Assembly: GCF_037038585.1 (NCBI RefSeq) | Contig: NC_092521.1 | Coordinates: 56,147,898 to 56,211,897 of the forward strand | DNA: 64,000 nucleotides | Source of the DNA: Patagioenas fasciata | Lineage: Eukaryota; Chordata; Aves; Columbiformes; Columbidae | Reading direction: 5' to 3' | Shown here: positions 62,246 through 64,000 of the stretch, in pieces | How positions within the stretch are numbered: position 1 is the first letter of the stretch | How the letters are laid out: each line of letters opens with the position of its first letter | The notes under the pieces: generated by a model | What the model saw: only the letters and a program-made list of their open reading frames with translations | The model's database searches: none | What the model was told of the DNA's origin: nothing | Program-made: the position numbers and the translations under genes

Positions 62246-63234
62246 GCTTACACTCCACCTCTCCCTTTTGCTGTCACTTTTCTACTGGTTACACAGGTTC
62301 TTCCTAAAGAAACACCTTATGGTGTTTTCTTGGTTTCATTTTACCCAAAGATCATCTACAGTTTCTTTGGGACCATTGAAGGGAGGCAAACTAGCATTCA
62401 TACCTGGGTCAGCCCTAAACCAGTCTGAATGCAGATTTAAAACTGCCAATCTGACAGGAAACACAACAGCACTTTATATTTCTCTGGTGGCAAAACTAGC
62501 TAAAGATCTATGCAGTTTGCGTCACTTTCAGTTTTGCCAGTTCAGCTGTCTGCAAAGTAGACTCTAACCAGATCAATGAGCCCAGAAAAAGCAAGAGCAG
62601 GAAAAGTCTGTACCTGTGTAGTTTAAAGTACATTAAGCTTTCAGAAAAAAAACTTGGATGCAAAGTGAGAACCTCAGATTGAAAATCCAGTTCTTGACGC
62701 ATTATATGTTGATCTCTAGCCCTCACATTCATTGATCAGTCAAGGACAACGTGTCAGATGTGTCAGATATGTCATTTCATAAAAGAAAATGAAGCTGATA
62801 GCAAAGACAACAGAAACTCATTAAAGCAATATCCACATAGAATGAAATAGTACAAGACAGATAAGGCCACCTGAAAAATGAATAAAAAACATAAACAAAT
62901 AACCAATATTTTACATTGTTTGAATTAGGGTCAGCTACACTATTAGAAACCGAAAAGGTAGCTCTGTAATGTAAGTATAGGGGAAATCAATAGAAAAAGC
63001 AAATCTGCTAGTGGAGAGGTAGATGCATGGAAGAACTGAGCCAGGGGCTCTGCATCTGAGAGCTTCACAATAAAATAACTCAATTTACATGACACCTTTA
63101 TAAAGTGACATTCTCATTTCACAGATGAGTGACCAAGTCACAGAAGAACCATGTGGCTGAGCCAACTACCAAAGAGCACTTCAAAGCTAAATCGGAAAAT
63201 ATGTTTTGAATTTATTTCAAAAAGTAAATAAGAA

Positions 63235-63246
63235 GGGGGGGGGGGG
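63235..63246. repeat. 12-base G-run
   Basis: Twelve consecutive G followed by AAGGAGGAAAG. A single G-run can take part in quadruplexes only with neighbouring runs, which are short here. Confidence 0.9.
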
Positions 63247-64000
63247 AAGGAGGAAAGAGATAAAATACCGTGATACTGACCAGAGATGTGATTTTCACTG
63301 ACCTTCCATTATATTTCAAACATAACTCATTGACATATTGAACAACAGCTACAGTATCCTTATGTACTCTAAAGAGGGGATTTAGTGCATACCTATAGCA
63401 AATATAAAGAAGTAGTCCCTCCCGATGAGAAAGCAGTCTATGCGGACTGATTCGTTTGTATTAAAATCAGACCTAACTTCTCTCTGTTCTCTTCACAACT
63501 GCTCTGAAACCCACAAAGGGACTTGTACAATAGACCAGTTTCATAACAGCTCCTTTAAACTGAGCAGCAGGAGTACATCTCTATGAGCAAGTACTGCAGC
63601 GTAACAGAAGCAGATCCACAAGGTGAAGCAGCTGGTGCTGAGTACCCAACATCTACTCTATCCACATTCCAGGGATTTTCCATCAGACTAGCTCTAAACA
63701 ACTAACCAATTATTAATAGCTGGAGCACATTATATTCACTCCCGAAACATAACTCCTAGTTCAGCTTCATTCAAAGGCAACCCAGCTGGTTACTTTGTGA
63801 TCACTCCACAGTGCAAACCACAACATAGTAAAGGGGTCAGTCTTGCTGTTTGCCTCAAAGGCATAGGTATCCTACAAAAGCCTTAATGTAGACCCTTTTC
63901 TGTCTCACAAATTCATCGCTGTGTCATACACAAAACATTGAGTTCCTGACCTTCCTGTACAATTTGATGACTGGCTGAACAACACAAGCATGCAGCTGAG

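Larger units (their letters stand above)
61208..64000. other. Unique DNA to the window end
   Basis: AT-rich unique sequence with a tandem duplication at 62179-62245, an A-run near 61470-61481 and a 12-base G-run at 63235-63246. No gene recognised. Frames of about 100 codons at 62120-62567 overlap each other in different frames, and one contains the duplication. Confidence 0.5.

Noticed and set aside
1..64000. CRISPR arrays, tRNA or rRNA genes, bacterial operons
   Set aside because: No regularly spaced direct repeats with unique spacers, no tRNA A/B box pair in a cloverleaf that I could see, and no rRNA sequence. The repeat content is that of a bird nuclear genome.

Overview
This window looks like avian nuclear DNA. 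The main evidence is at least nine fragments of CR1 non-LTR retrotransposons, several ending in the diagnostic ATTCTATGATTCTATG-type 3' terminus, plus two fragments whose wording matches bird ERVL-type LTRs. The rest is AT-rich unique sequence with short microsatellites. There are no bacterial signals: no operons, no Shine-Dalgarno-led long ORFs. I cannot name the species.

I found no protein-coding gene that I would defend. All long open frames lie in repeats or are isolated, short and unrecognised, so the window is intergenic or inside a very long intron. One 87-base candidate exon (58186-58272) is offered at low confidence.

Layout. 1-11 kb: unique DNA with one probable solo LTR (1682-2439). 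11.1-11.6 kb: a CR1 tail and a pure AAACC pentamer array. 18.1-19.4 kb: a decayed C2H2 zinc-finger pseudogene, whose finger order resembles CTCF or CTCFL, cut in two by a CR1. 21.8 kb: a 78-bp palindromic element with 25-bp terminal inverted repeats, resembling a tiny DNA transposon. 25.0-25.6 kb: two minus-strand CR1s. 29.1-32.0 kb: an old plus-strand CR1 carrying two later CR1 insertions, one in each orientation. 33.3 kb: minus CR1. 40.1-41.1 kb: a 1-kb CR1 retaining a reverse-transcriptase FADD motif. 49.1 kb: minus CR1. 50.6-50.9 and 54.5-54.8 kb: partial ERVL-type LTRs. 55.1-55.5 kb: possible conserved non-coding element. 60.2-61.2 kb: a complete minus-strand solo LTR with a perfect 5-bp target duplication.

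The most unusual object is inside that last LTR. At 60498-60783, ten short inverted repeats follow one another in three sequence types, in the order A-B-B-A-C-A-B-A-C-B. They are CpG-rich, contain CACGTG E-boxes, and sit between two minus-strand AATAAA hexamers. I know of no standard LTR feature that matches this.

Family assignments rest on recognition by eye, without database searches. The CTCF likeness in particular is a memory-based alignment that needs checking.
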